From positions 12,859,243 to 12,923,242 of the forward strand of contig JAHCVI010000001.1 of assembly GCA_019096155.1 (NCBI GenBank): a DNA stretch of 64,000 nucleotides. The letters run 5' to 3'. Under the pieces are notes generated by a model that saw nothing but the letters and a program-made list of their open reading frames with translations, was not told the origin of the DNA and ran no database searches. The position numbers and the translations under genes were made by a program. The stretch is from Staphylotrichum longicolle (lineage: Eukaryota; Ascomycota; Sordariomycetes; Sordariales; Chaetomiaceae). This document shows positions 51,454 through 62,181 of the stretch, one piece after another (position 1 is the first letter of the stretch; the number at the start of each line of letters is the position of its first letter).

Positions 51454-54400
51454 ATGGTCCGCGGTCTGAGCCGGATCGCCCTGCTGGGCCTCGCCGGCTT
51501 GCCGGTCGCCCTTGCTGGCGCCGGCCCCGCTGATGTGACTTGCGTCGACAAAGCCAGCGACCAAGTCATCTACACCGGCACCAGCGGTGCTACCTATCAA
51601 ATCATGTGCGGTGTCGACTATGCCGGATCTGATCTGCCAGCCACCTCGGCCACAACCTTTGCCGGCTGCATCGATGCTTGCGACTCAACTGTCGGGTGTG
51701 TCGATGTCAGTTACGTGGGCGAGTCGTGCTATCTGAAGAGCCAGGCCAGCACCGCTGTCAGCAGGGACTGGGTCTGGACCGCTAAGCAGATCACGCCTGC
51801 CCCTTCAACACCGGGAACCGCACCACACACCACGCTCTCTTGCGAAAATAACGCCAGCGATGGACAGACCTACCAAGCAACCGGCAGCAAGTTCACCATC
51901 ACCTGCGGCAAGGACTACGCTGGCGGCGACCTCCTGGGCCTCAGTGCTGCTTCGTTCGAGGACTGCATTCAGGCTTGCGATTCCAACGCCGAGTGTGTCA
52001 ACGTTGCCTACGTGTACGGCGCCTGCTACTTGAAGAAGGAGCAGAACCCTGCCGTCAGCAACACGGCTGTCTGGGGTGCCGTCCGCAATGTCGCCTCCAC
52101 TGCGACCACGACCACGGCTGCTTTGACTTCCGCCACCAAGACCGCTGGCTCCGCCGCCAGCTCGACCGCCAGTTCGAAGCCCCTCAGCTGCGAAAACAAT
52201 GCCAGCAACTACGTCAAGTACACCACCGCCAAGAACGGTCTCTACCAAATCATGTGTGGCGTCGACTATGGTGGAGGAGATCTGCTCGGCATCACTACCG
52301 ACACCTTTGAGGCCTGTATCGCTGCGTGTGATGACAATACGGACTGCATCGACGTCAGGTAAGCAGTAGCCCCTTGAACTTGACGGTTTCTAAACTTTGC
52401 GTGTGATAAGAAGCTAACGCAAACGACTTGCGCTATGTAGCTACGTGGCACCGTCTTGCTACCTGAAGAAGACCATCGGCGAGTTGAGCCAGACCGGTTA
52501 CGTTTGGACCGCCAAGCAGCTCATGGCTCCTGGCTCCGTGTTTGCCTTCCCCACGGTTACCCCCATGGATCCCGGCACGGGAACTGAGGAGAGCTTTGAC
52601 GGCCCCTTCACGCTCGAGCCAGCGCCGATCGCGACCCTTGGCCCTGTGCCGCCGCCTGGCGTGAATATGGCAGGAACCGGCGTTCTGACCCCAGACCCCG
52701 TGGCTGAGCTCTGGTACAACGGTACGCAGAGCGACAGCGACGGCAGCGACCTCGGCGCTGTCACGGTTCGCCTGAACGTTACGTACAACCACCCCACCAT
52801 CGTTTTAGACCACTCAGTCTACATCACCGACGTCGTCTGCGACGCTGGGTCCCTCCACGGTCGTTTCAATACCTCTTACCCCTTTTACTATGCCCAGGAT
52901 ACGTGGCCGGCGAATGAGGAGGTCATCCTTATTACCTCGGCGGCTACCTGCGGCGCAGATACTGCTCAGAACGCATTTTTCCTCGCTCATTCCATCTCCT
53001 TCACGGAGTCTTCTTTTTCCTTTGAGGCCCTCGGCCAGGAGGCTGAACTGAAGGACATCTTTGCCGATTTGACTGTCGATTTCGGCAACATCACTGTTAG
53101 TGACCCGCCGGCTGAAGCCGACGCCTGCGGTTCTCCCTCCGCCGACACTCTGCACGGCCTTCCTGCCGTTGCCTGCGGCGCCAACTTCGACCAGGCGCTT
53201 GATGAGAAGCTGGGATACTATAGCTCCTCTGGTGCTGATGTTCAGGTACGTAATCTCAAATGGCGTTGCAATATTCGCGGTTCTGTTTTCGCTAACCGGG
53301 TTGCGCCCTTCTTAGGCCGTGCTGGAGCTCGCCGCCCCTTCCAAGACCCTCGAGCGCCGTGGATGGTTCAAGTCTCTATTCAAGGCTGTCGTCAAGGTGG
53401 TGACGGTCGTGGCCAAGGTCGTCGTGGCGGTTGTTGCCCCCGTCGTGAAGGCTGTCGTCAACGCTGTTGTGGCAGTGGCCAAGGTGGTTGTGAACGTCGC
53501 CGTGGCTGTGGCCAAGGTCACCGTGGCCCTCGCCGTCAACACCATCAAGCTCGTCGCCTTCGCTGTCACTGGCCAGTACTCGAACTCGCTCACCCTCCCG
53601 GTGAACATCGGACCGCCGTCCAGTGTCTTGACCGACTCACCTTGGGGCGACGCCTTCAAGATGTACACGTTCAAGGTCGGCAAGGAGGACGAAAAGTTCT
53701 CGGCAAGCCAGACGATCCTCGATAAAATCGTCGGCGACCTCCTCGGAGAGCCCGAGCCCGAGCCGGGCGTTGAGCTCTACTGCGTCAACTGCGGCGTCCG
53801 CGGTTCCGTCAAGGCGACTGGCACTATCAACGCTACGCCCCTGAGCGGCGTCAAGCAGGCGTCCATTGGTGTTAGTGGCAACATGTATGTCGGCCTCTAC
53901 ATCGGTGTCAACGCCTTCGCCAAGTGGGAGAAGGAGTGGGAAAAGGAAATCTTCGAGAAGGGCCTCCCAGGGTGGTCCATTCCCGGAATTGTCACCCTCG
54001 GCCCCAAGATCTCGCTTAGTGCCAAGGCTGTCATCGGTGTCGAGGCCGAGGGTCAGCTTCTCACTGGCGCTTCGCTGACCTGGCCCGCCTTTGAGGCTAC
54101 GCTGGACTTCGCCCACCCCGACCGGTCGTCGCAGTCTGGCTGGACCCCCCAGCTTGACCACGTGTTCCAGACCCACGGTGGTGTTACTGCTACCGCTGCG
54201 CTCGGTCTGCCCGTCAGCCTTTGGTTCGGTATCGATATTCTCAGCGGTCTGTTCAAGGAGGGTGTCGCCCTGGTGGAAACCCCTGCCATCACAGGCGAGG
54301 CCTCTTTTGAGCTCAACGTCGGCACCGACGATACGTCTGTTGGCAGCGATGAGTGCAAGGGTATTGCCTGGGACATCAAATTGACCAACGAAGTCACGCT

Positions 54401-56072
54401 CGAGATTGACAACGGCCCTACGTTCCACCTGCACGACTGGGCCAGCCCTGCGCTCGCTGAGGGATGCATTGGATACACTCCGGGGTCCAGCTCGCCTACT
54501 ACTTCGGCCCTGCCAGCCCTGCCCACTCTGCCCCCGGCGGATGATGGCACCATCAAGTGCCCGCAATACGACAACCAGGAGTACACCGACGATAAGGGCA
54601 ATCACTGGATGATTCGGTGCCACCACGACTACATGTACTACGATACGCAACAGACCTGGACCGGGAACATGAACGATTGTATGTCGTGGTGCGCCGGGCA
54701 GTCCAACTGTGCTGGCGTCTCCTGGCTCGACAACATCCCCGCCGGCCAAACCAACTGCTGGGCTCGTAGCCGGGCCGGCACCGCCCGTGACGGCCAGTAC
54801 CACTCGATGATGCTGATGAGCCCCTTCGAGATTACCAGTGTCGTTTACGGCGTGAACGACGTTACCAACTATGCCATCCAGAACTGGCAGGTCGGTAACC
54901 GCATCGAGATCGACACCAACGGCATTGTCAACCACGCCTACGCGCCGGCGCAAGATCCTCTCTACGGCACTCCCAAGTCCATCTTCATTCTTTACAAGTA
55001 CGGCGCCGAGTCGCGCTCGTGGGTCGGCGTCGAGGCCACTGGCACCTTCACCATCCGCCCGGGCCCCATCTCGTCCGCGCCCGGGTCCAGCATGCTCCTG
55101 CAGAACTGGCCCTCGCCGAACGGCAACAACTGGATCACCATCGTCGAGGTCGCCTACGGCAAGGTCCAGAGCCGTAACCGGAACGTGTGGAACACGCTGT
55201 ACACGAACGCGTGGAACTACGGTACAACGACTATGAACAACAACCTCTTCGGAGACTCGTGGTACAGTATCACCAAGTCTGCCGTCGTATGGTACAGAGA
55301 CACCAGGAACGGGCCCGACGGCCCTCTCTACGTGGTCACGGCCAAGGAGAATACCGATATCAAGCTCATGCGCCCCAACGGCAGCTTCAACAAGCGCCTT
55401 GAGCTGGAGGCCCCCCCGTACACAGCCGACAACTCGACCATTGGCGCGGCCGGCAACTCGACGGTGCCGTCCAACACGACGACCTCGGACGCGGACACGC
55501 AGCTGGGCCAGGGCACCGCCACCGTTCGTGACTCTACGGGCGTGCTGGAGCTCCTCCCGGCCAACAACGGCAACCTCTTCGTCGCGCCCGTGGGCAGCAC
55601 CGAGCAGCTCGACCTCCTGACCAACGGCACGACGCTCAGCGCCATCACCATGTCCACCGCCGACGACTCCGACACGCCCTACACGATCGCCGGCGACTCG
55701 GCCGACCGGCTGCTGCACTACTTCCCCGACGAGGTGTCGAATCTGGGCGCGTCGCGCCTGCGCCTGGCCACCTGGGACAAGCTGACCGTCGGGTCGCGCC
55801 TCATCAACCTCGTGCCCATCACGTCCGACACCGACGCCAGCACGTCCATGCTCGTCGCCGTCGACCCGGAGGGCGAGTACCTGTTCCCCGTCATGTGCGC
55901 CATCGAGAACCAGAACAACAAGGTCTTCCTCGTCAAGGACACGTCGGACGCCTCGCTCAAGGCCCTCGAGGCGGAGGACCTCAAGTTTATCCTGACGGGC
56001 GGCGTGGCGAGCCAGTGCAGCCCGCTGGCGCTGGTGGCGACGGTGACGGATGTGGTTGTGGAGAGCTCGTGA
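51454..56072 (+). CDS. Large secreted PAN/Apple-repeat protein with Lys/Val array
   Basis: 1,488 residues from three exons (51454-52358, 52441-53245, 53316-56072), all splices in frame. Signal peptide, residues 1-21. Three PAN/Apple-type modules at about 28-110, 130-216 and 248-340, each with a YQIMCGVDYxGxDL-like strand, an FxxCIxACD turn and a SCYLKK end; a fourth, divergent module lies at about 983-1060 (HWMIRCHHDYMYY, NDCMSWCAGQSNCAGVSW). Between them is a beta-rich domain (VTVRLNVTYNHPTIVLDHSV), a dibasic ERR just before GWFKSLFK (possible Kex2 site), then about 62 residues of Lys/Val/Ala repeats (593-654), then a YCVNCGVRGSVKATGTI barrel-like domain. This order fits the fungal DUF7029/DUF7223-type wall proteins, from memory. 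No GPI tail. Probable role: surface adhesion or carbohydrate/protein binding. Confidence 0.85.
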
Positions 56073-56497
56073 TGAGTGAGAGTGACGACACGCTGTGTAC
56101 GACTGGTGTAAATACTGCCGCTCTTTAGGCTACATTTCTTTTCTTGTCTATAATTGCAGAGGCTGCCTCGAGAGAGAATTCCGTGGCTGCGGAGATTAAT
56201 ACATAATGAGAGTTGCAATGCTCAATGGATGTGTCCTGATTCACAACGTTGATTCAATATCTCAGGGGTATCATGTATGCATGCCATATCCAGCCAGTAG
56301 TATTCGATGCTCTACGCGGTTTACACTGAATTCATGAGTCACAAAAGTTCAGGCAGTTAAACAAAGAAGAACCCGGCCGATTCTTCCAACTCCCCTCAAG
56401 TGTTGAAGCGTTACCCAGCCCCCTCCCGACACTGCTCCTCCCTCCTCCACGCAAACCAAACCTTCTGAGACCGCCCCAAATATTTGATAGGTTGACT
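56073..56497. other. Intergenic, convergent 3' ends
   Basis: 425 bases between the converging PAN and CorA-like genes. No features. Confidence 0.5.
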
Positions 56498-58262
56498 TTA
56501 CTGATGACTAGGGTGCCAATGCGGTCTCGCCATCGCGTGTCTGACATTGCGCCTCCCATGTTTCTCATCATGGTCCACATCATAACGGTCACATTCGCTT
56601 TCCTCTCCTGATTCCACCGAAGCTCTGTCGGGAGTCGAGGGCGGGAAGCAGAGCGTCCCAAGACCTCCGCCTAGGCGTCCCAAGATGAGCGCCTTTAACT
56701 GCTGAGGCCGGAGCCAAGCTAGGTTGATAAGCGCGGCAATCACAAAGATGAGGATAACAAGTGGGACGGAGACGGCGAAGAAGACCCAAAACTTGGTGCT
56801 GCCTGGGAGGTATTCATCGCTCATGCTGAGCAGGCCGCAGGTGAACGAAAGGGGAATGAAGACGGTGGCGAGCAGCGTCAGAACCCTGACGCTCTTCGCC
56901 TCCTGGATGGAGCGCTTCGCTTCGGCGTTGGCCTGGTCGTTGCCAATGATGCTTGTGAGACCCGTGAAGGCACTGTTCAGCTCTGTGACGCGCTTCGTCA
57001 GCGCCTTGGCCTGACCGAGGAGGTAGCGGAAGTCGGCGTCATCTTGGACCCAGGATTTTGGCGATCCCGTCTCAGGATCATGCGAGTCGATGCCGAGACT
57101 CAGCATGGCTTCCTCGAGGTCCTCGACGTAGTTGTTGCAGCAACTCGCTATGGTTTGCAAGTCGCTCCACTTCCCTTCGGCTTTGCTCATCTCAATGCTC
57201 AACGCGTCCTGGCGAAGGAGAGGCCATTCAAGTGAGCGGAGGATGCCGGCGTTGTAGCGGATGACTTGCATGTAGTGAGACGCAACAATCTTTCGGAGAA
57301 ACCACGAGACATCGAGGGGTTTGCTGAAGGAATCCGGTGACAGGTCGGGGTGGTTCTCGAGATAGTAACAGAGGTCTTCGCGGAGCGATGCGCGACTGGG
57401 CCCCTGCGGCAGATTTTGGTCGACGTCCGGTCGAGGGACGAAGTCGCGATAGCCACCCTGCAAGGGATGGCAGTGCTCGAGGTTGACCGGGTCAGGCTTC
57501 CATTTCCTCGGCCCGATCTTTTCCCAAAAGTGCAGCCCGCTCAAAGGGGGATCGCACAGTATAACAACTAATATCATCCCATTGTGTCAGTTCTTTATCA
57601 TATGTTGGAAATCGCTTCAAAAACATACCATCCCACCCACCGCTGGCCAACTCTCTTGACCAGAAACAGCATTTGCGATCCACAACGCAGGTACCTGACC
57701 ACACATGGCCCCATTTCGTCCTCCAAAGAGACCTTCCTGTATCCGCGCAGGTGATGCTGTAACCCTTGTTCATCGGCGAAAGCTCTCGTATCTCGCAGTA
57801 CGGGAGACAGAAGAGCCGACGGGGCTCACGCGCTGATGGCAGAGAGGGTAAGAGGCTCGGCTCCCGACGTTTCCGACGCCATCACGAAGTCCGTTCGTAG
57901 TCGAGGAAGAATGAAGGATCCATTCTGAAGTGGTCCCCCAAAACGGCGACAAAGTCTGAATTGAGACCTTCAATGAGCCAGATGCTGCGAGCTCCCTCAC
58001 GACGATTCTGAAGCGCTGTTTGTAAGCGGCGTATGTCTTCTCCAGGTCCCAGGTCGAAAGACCGGCGAATAGTTTGACTGTCGTCTTCGACAACCAAGAG
58101 GGTCGCGGCTGCTCGCCTCCAATACACCGGCGCGGCTTCATTTTCGGGATCGGGGCGCTGAAACCCAGGGTTGAGGTTGCTCGAGGCTGAGATGTATTCT
58201 TGGTATGGGCCTGGGCGGCACAGCCAATGCCCACGAGCGATTCGATGCTGACTTGAAGCCAT
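56498..58262 (-). CDS. CorA-like two-span membrane protein, in-frame TGA
   Basis: Fungal CorA-like (magnesium-transporter fold) protein. Exons 57629-58262 and 56498-57567 (61-base intron) join in frame to 567 codons. The N-terminal domain has RSIWLIEGLNSDFVAVLGDH and DPSFFLDYERTS. Codon 127 (57882-57884) is TGA, after which the same frame continues WRRKRREPSLLPSLPSAREP and onward, so one base change separates this from an open gene; TGG, which would give Trp, is the simplest original. The C-terminal part has a long helix (AKALTKRVTELNSAFTGLTS), then two spans: VLTLLATVFIPLSFTCGLLS and FFAVSVPLVILIFVIAALI. The GMN ion-filter motif is replaced by LLSM, so ion transport is doubtful. It may be a recent pseudogene. 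Confidence 0.75.
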
Positions 58263-59024
58263 GGAAAGAAGGTGTGTGAATATTCCACGAGGAAAGTTCA
58301 AAGATTGGCAGAACACGTTCGACCCCAGGCCTGCGTTCTAGATATAGATATCATGCAATTGAGCGGTCAGGTGACGATCATACCACGGCAAGCCACACTC
58401 CAAATGGGCCAGTGATGCCAATAGTTCTGTCAACATTACTAACTAGATGTGGACGGGCTTCGCCGCTCGGAAGTGTTAGTCTCGAGACCACGTCGGGTCA
58501 CCGATGCCATGAGCGGATCCGTGCGATATTGAACACTACCACCGCGAGAGCCGTTCTGGGCTTACCCTCACTTCACTTTCTGCCCATGCCTGAATTAATG
58601 AAGAGGTAACGTCTCTGTCGGCCAATTACATACTGCCACGCCCAACTCGGTTCCGATTTCCCGGCATCCAATCCGTGTCCGCAGGCGTGGAACATGCAGA
58701 TTTTGCCACTAATAAGTGATTTGTGGCAGATTGAAGCCTCAGGGTGTTCCAGTGGACAAGTTCGGCCGATGCTACGTTGTCTGAAGAGAAAAACATCCAC
58801 CACTGAAGTCTCGAGACCTCGCCCGAAAGACAGCCGGCGGACACTTAGATACAATTAACACTCGAGCGTGGCTGCCTTTCATTGTTTGGTGAACAGACGT
58901 TCTGGCTGCAAAGTTGTTGTTCGTATTCAAAGTTTAAGACAAACTAGGTACCTTCGAGATGATCTTGATGGAGCGTCTTCAACGTCTTTATCACATACCT
59001 TACCCAGGACACACACTCAAGATT
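58263..59024. other. Intergenic, CorA-like gene promoter
   Basis: 762 bases between the CorA-like gene start and the end of the next minus-strand gene. Nothing recognised. Confidence 0.45.
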
Positions 59025-59894
59025 TTACTTGGCATGGATTTTCTGTGCAACCCCGGCAGTAACCTTACCCGTCTTGCCAGCCTGCCGCAGGAAGTGAATT
59101 CCCAGCGCTGTAGTGACAGCCATGAGAGCCCAGCGCTCGCCCAGCTCGCCCGTCCGCCCAGCTCCTTTCAGTTCCAAAGCGAACAGGTGCGTGAAGGATA
59201 AGAGGTGGTTGAAGGCCAGAACGGCTACTATTTCAGCCTCACCATCGCCATCGGTATCTGTTCCGGCAGAAGGAATTGATGGACCCAGGCGATGCAGCGT
59301 GTACCATGTCTTGACTGTGTGACCACTGCCTTCTCCTTGCGAGTCGCGTTGCCCACCCGCCGCGGCGGCAGCCGGAACCGTCGACGCTCTCCTCCATTCA
59401 AAACGCTCCCTGCACAAACTCTTGACTCCCACCTCGACCGTAAAGCCAAAAGTCACCCCATGCCCCTTGCTGCTCCCCACCCGGAGCACCTCGTCCACCA
59501 TGTCGCGAGGGTTCTTGGTCCTGTCCAGCGGCGGCAGCTTCACAACCGTGTCCGTGTCAAAGAGCGAGATGAAAAATGGGATGGGGAAGTCCTCGCCTGT
59601 GGAGGCGAGGACGGGGTCCCGAAACGAGGTTCCGTTGCGGAGGTAGTAGCCGCGGCCAAAGTTGAGGGGGCCCCGCGGCGTGTACCCGAGGTGGTACTCC
59701 ACGAGATAGAGGAAGTCGTCCTCCTTCGCGCCGCAGAGCTTGTGGGATTTCAGGGCGCTGAGAAGGAAGGAATAGTTGGCGTAGAGGTTCATGACCGGGG
59801 GGAAAGGGCGGTAGCCGATGAAGGCCGCTGTGGGCAGCGTCCGGTCTGGGTCTGGGGTGGCTGGGGCTTGGTCGTCATTATTTGTGTCAGACAT
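59025..59894 (-). CDS. Hypothetical protein, no recognised domain
   Basis: 289 residues, one exon, fully open. I do not recognise the family. Visible: an acidic, Pro-rich first 20 residues, then IGYRPFPPVMNLYANYSFLL, LVEYHLGYTPRGPLNFGRGY, a FISLFDTDTVVKLPPLDRTK segment, GVTFGFTVEVGVKSLCRERF, an Ala/Gly-rich insert (AAAAAGGQ), VLAFNHLLSFTHLFALELKG and a C-terminal helix pair (WALMAVTTALGIHFLRQAGK). No signal peptide or clear membrane span. The ATG at 59894 is preferred because residues before it in the open frame are low-complexity and unlike protein. A cytosolic alpha/beta protein is likely. It lies 2.3 kb from the vWA gene, divergent to it. Confidence 0.65.
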   Translation of the reverse strand: MSDTNNDDQAPATPDPDRTLPTAAFIGYRPFPPVMNLYANYSFLLSALKSHKLCGAKEDDFLYLVEYHLGYTPRGPLNFGRGYYLRNGTSFRDPVLASTGEDFPIPFFISLFDTDTVVKLPPLDRTKNPRDMVDEVLRVGSSKGHGVTFGFTVEVGVKSLCRERFEWRRASTVPAAAAAGGQRDSQGEGSGHTVKTWYTLHRLGPSIPSAGTDTDGDGEAEIVAVLAFNHLLSFTHLFALELKGAGRTGELGERWALMAVTTALGIHFLRQAGKTGKVTAGVAQKIHAK

Positions 59895-62181
59895 GGTAAA
59901 GTGTAGGTCTTGGGCGGGATTAAAGGATATTGCGGCGTGGGTCGGGTGAGCTGATGGGAGTGGTGCCTGTCCTCGTTGTTTCAGCTCGTCACTCTGGGGT
60001 GCTGGGCATTGTAGAACTGCGAGCGAGAGGTGACGAGGAGGAACAAGCAACAATGGGATACCCCCCTTTAACTTTAAGGCAGCACACGAACATGACGCTG
60101 AGCCGCACACGGTACTGAAAAGGTTCCGGGCGGCGGCGGGCCCCGGGAGAGGCAGGGCTCGTGACAGTATTTCAATAAACGGACTTTTACCCGGTTGGCG
60201 GGAGCACACCAAATTGGAACCAGCAGTTGCTTCCTGCATGTCACTCACGGGCTGGATCATCACAGGTCGGCACCGACCGGGTGGGAATCCCGTCAGCAGC
60301 TCCCTCCTGTCAGCAATTCATCCCGGCCAGACCCGGGTCGTTGTGAGGTAATTTGCAGCTTGTCCAAGGAAGAGTTATTATCAAGCAAGTAAATTTAGAA
60401 CAACCTCGACGAGAATAATTATTAGACACAAATAAATATGCCAAGAAGCTTAGAGAACCCAGACGCAGGTACGAGAACGATAGATAGCTGAATCTCAGGG
60501 CCAGCCTAAGTTCATTTGATGATTGTTGTGTTCAATGTCCGGTCCAAACCGTGGCGGGTGCCGCTTTAACTGCCCCTGAGTTTACGAACACAACTCCAAC
60601 TGCCTCACGATCCCTCGAGTCCAATCCTCCAAGCCCCGTACCAATACCCTAATAGCTCATAGACTGATGCATATGGATCCTCGAGGCTTAAGGTCTCCAG
60701 TTTCAGCGCCTTCTTACATGATTACGTTCCCCAGGTAGCAAACGTGATGCTGTACAAACCAGGTACATACCAACCTCCAAACCTGTCCCCGAAATCTAAG
60801 AGACAAAAGTTGGGAGAACCGCATGTGAGCTGCGACTTGTACCCAGCCATTGGCATCAGCATGGAGACGAGTGCTGTGAGGTAGTGATGGACAGAACAAG
60901 GACCACAAGTTGGTCGCCTCGGAGCGTGTTGGCGGCAACCCTCAACATTTTGAGCACCGTCTACCTACTTGCATCCCCTCGGCTTCCTGGTTTCCCTGGC
61001 ACAACAAACACCCCGTTTCCAACCCGGACTAGAACCACCAATAACCTAGACGCCGCCACTTTCCGCTGACGGACGTTGGTGAGCACGCCAAGATCATGCC
61101 AAGCGATACCCGATGTGGTCGTCGACACTGATAATCGGCTGTCTAAGCCGGCCAAGTATGCCAACGTGAAAGCTTTACCGATGAACGTCCGTCAAATACG
61201 GTGACGGCCTTTTATCGACCTCGATACTTGATCACGCGGCAAAACCTGAATCCGGCAACTAACTGAACCGATCTCGGTACTTAACCAAGGCTGAGAAGCG
61301 GCTGACCAAAACCCGAAAGGCTGCATTCACCCATGATCCCCAACGGTCATCATGCAACACTCGCATGACGTGTCGGTTGCAGCAAAACCAGCCCCGTGTG
61401 GCTGTAGTTCTTGGCTCGTCCAATAAACTTAGTAGTTTCAGTCGCTGCCTTCTGGCGCCGAGTCGGGACATCAAGCTTCCTTTCAGCCCCTTCGGACGAG
61501 ACGGGCAGTCAGGGAAGTTGGGTCTTTGACATTATTTCCTCAAAGGTATCTGTCGGTCGCGCCATCATTCGCTTGCAATATGCTCTTTCAGTCAGGAGTG
61601 ATACATATGCCACTCACGCACACTGTACTCCTGTAAAGATAGACTATCTTGTTGGATCACTTTGCGAAGTGAATGAACGCTCCGGGCAACAGCCACCTCG
61701 TGGCTGACCCTTCATCGGGAGTTTGACATTACCCAACTGATTGGACAGTTTCAAAATCCAAAGCCTGGGCAGGGCTGATACATTCCGGTGAGACTGGGCT
61801 GGGCGGAGCGTTGATTGGGTCGGAACTTCATCCCACCTCGAAAAAAGCCAGGCGAATCATGGTTTCCATCTTGTCTATCGGAGTGCCAAGATAGAGGGAG
61901 TTCACTCCAGTTTTTGAACTTGGCGAGTTTGTTAATAGTATCATGGCGGAGCAGGGCTGACTGACGATGAGCTGGGCCTTCACGGGTTAAGAGAAATATT
62001 GCGTGTATATCAAGTCTACGCCCTTTCACCCTCACCACTGGATACTAGACACAGTCTCGTCCCTGCATCGAGCTACACAGGCTCAGGGTTCTACGGTGAT
62101 TATTCATCTTCTCAATCTTTGTGCTGCCCAAACCACTAAATCATAGCTGGACACTTTCAACCGTCCGGTAACCCAGACAGA
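59895..62181. other. Long intergenic region
   Basis: 2.3 kb between two divergent genes. Open frames are short and unconvincing. AT-rich stretches occur near 60385-60445. No tRNA, repeat or mobile-element feature was found. Confidence 0.45.

Noticed and set aside
53637..55718. 693-codon open frame antisense to the PAN gene
   Set aside because: Mirror of the GC-rich codon bias of the sense gene; the sense strand has signal peptide, splices and PAN modules.
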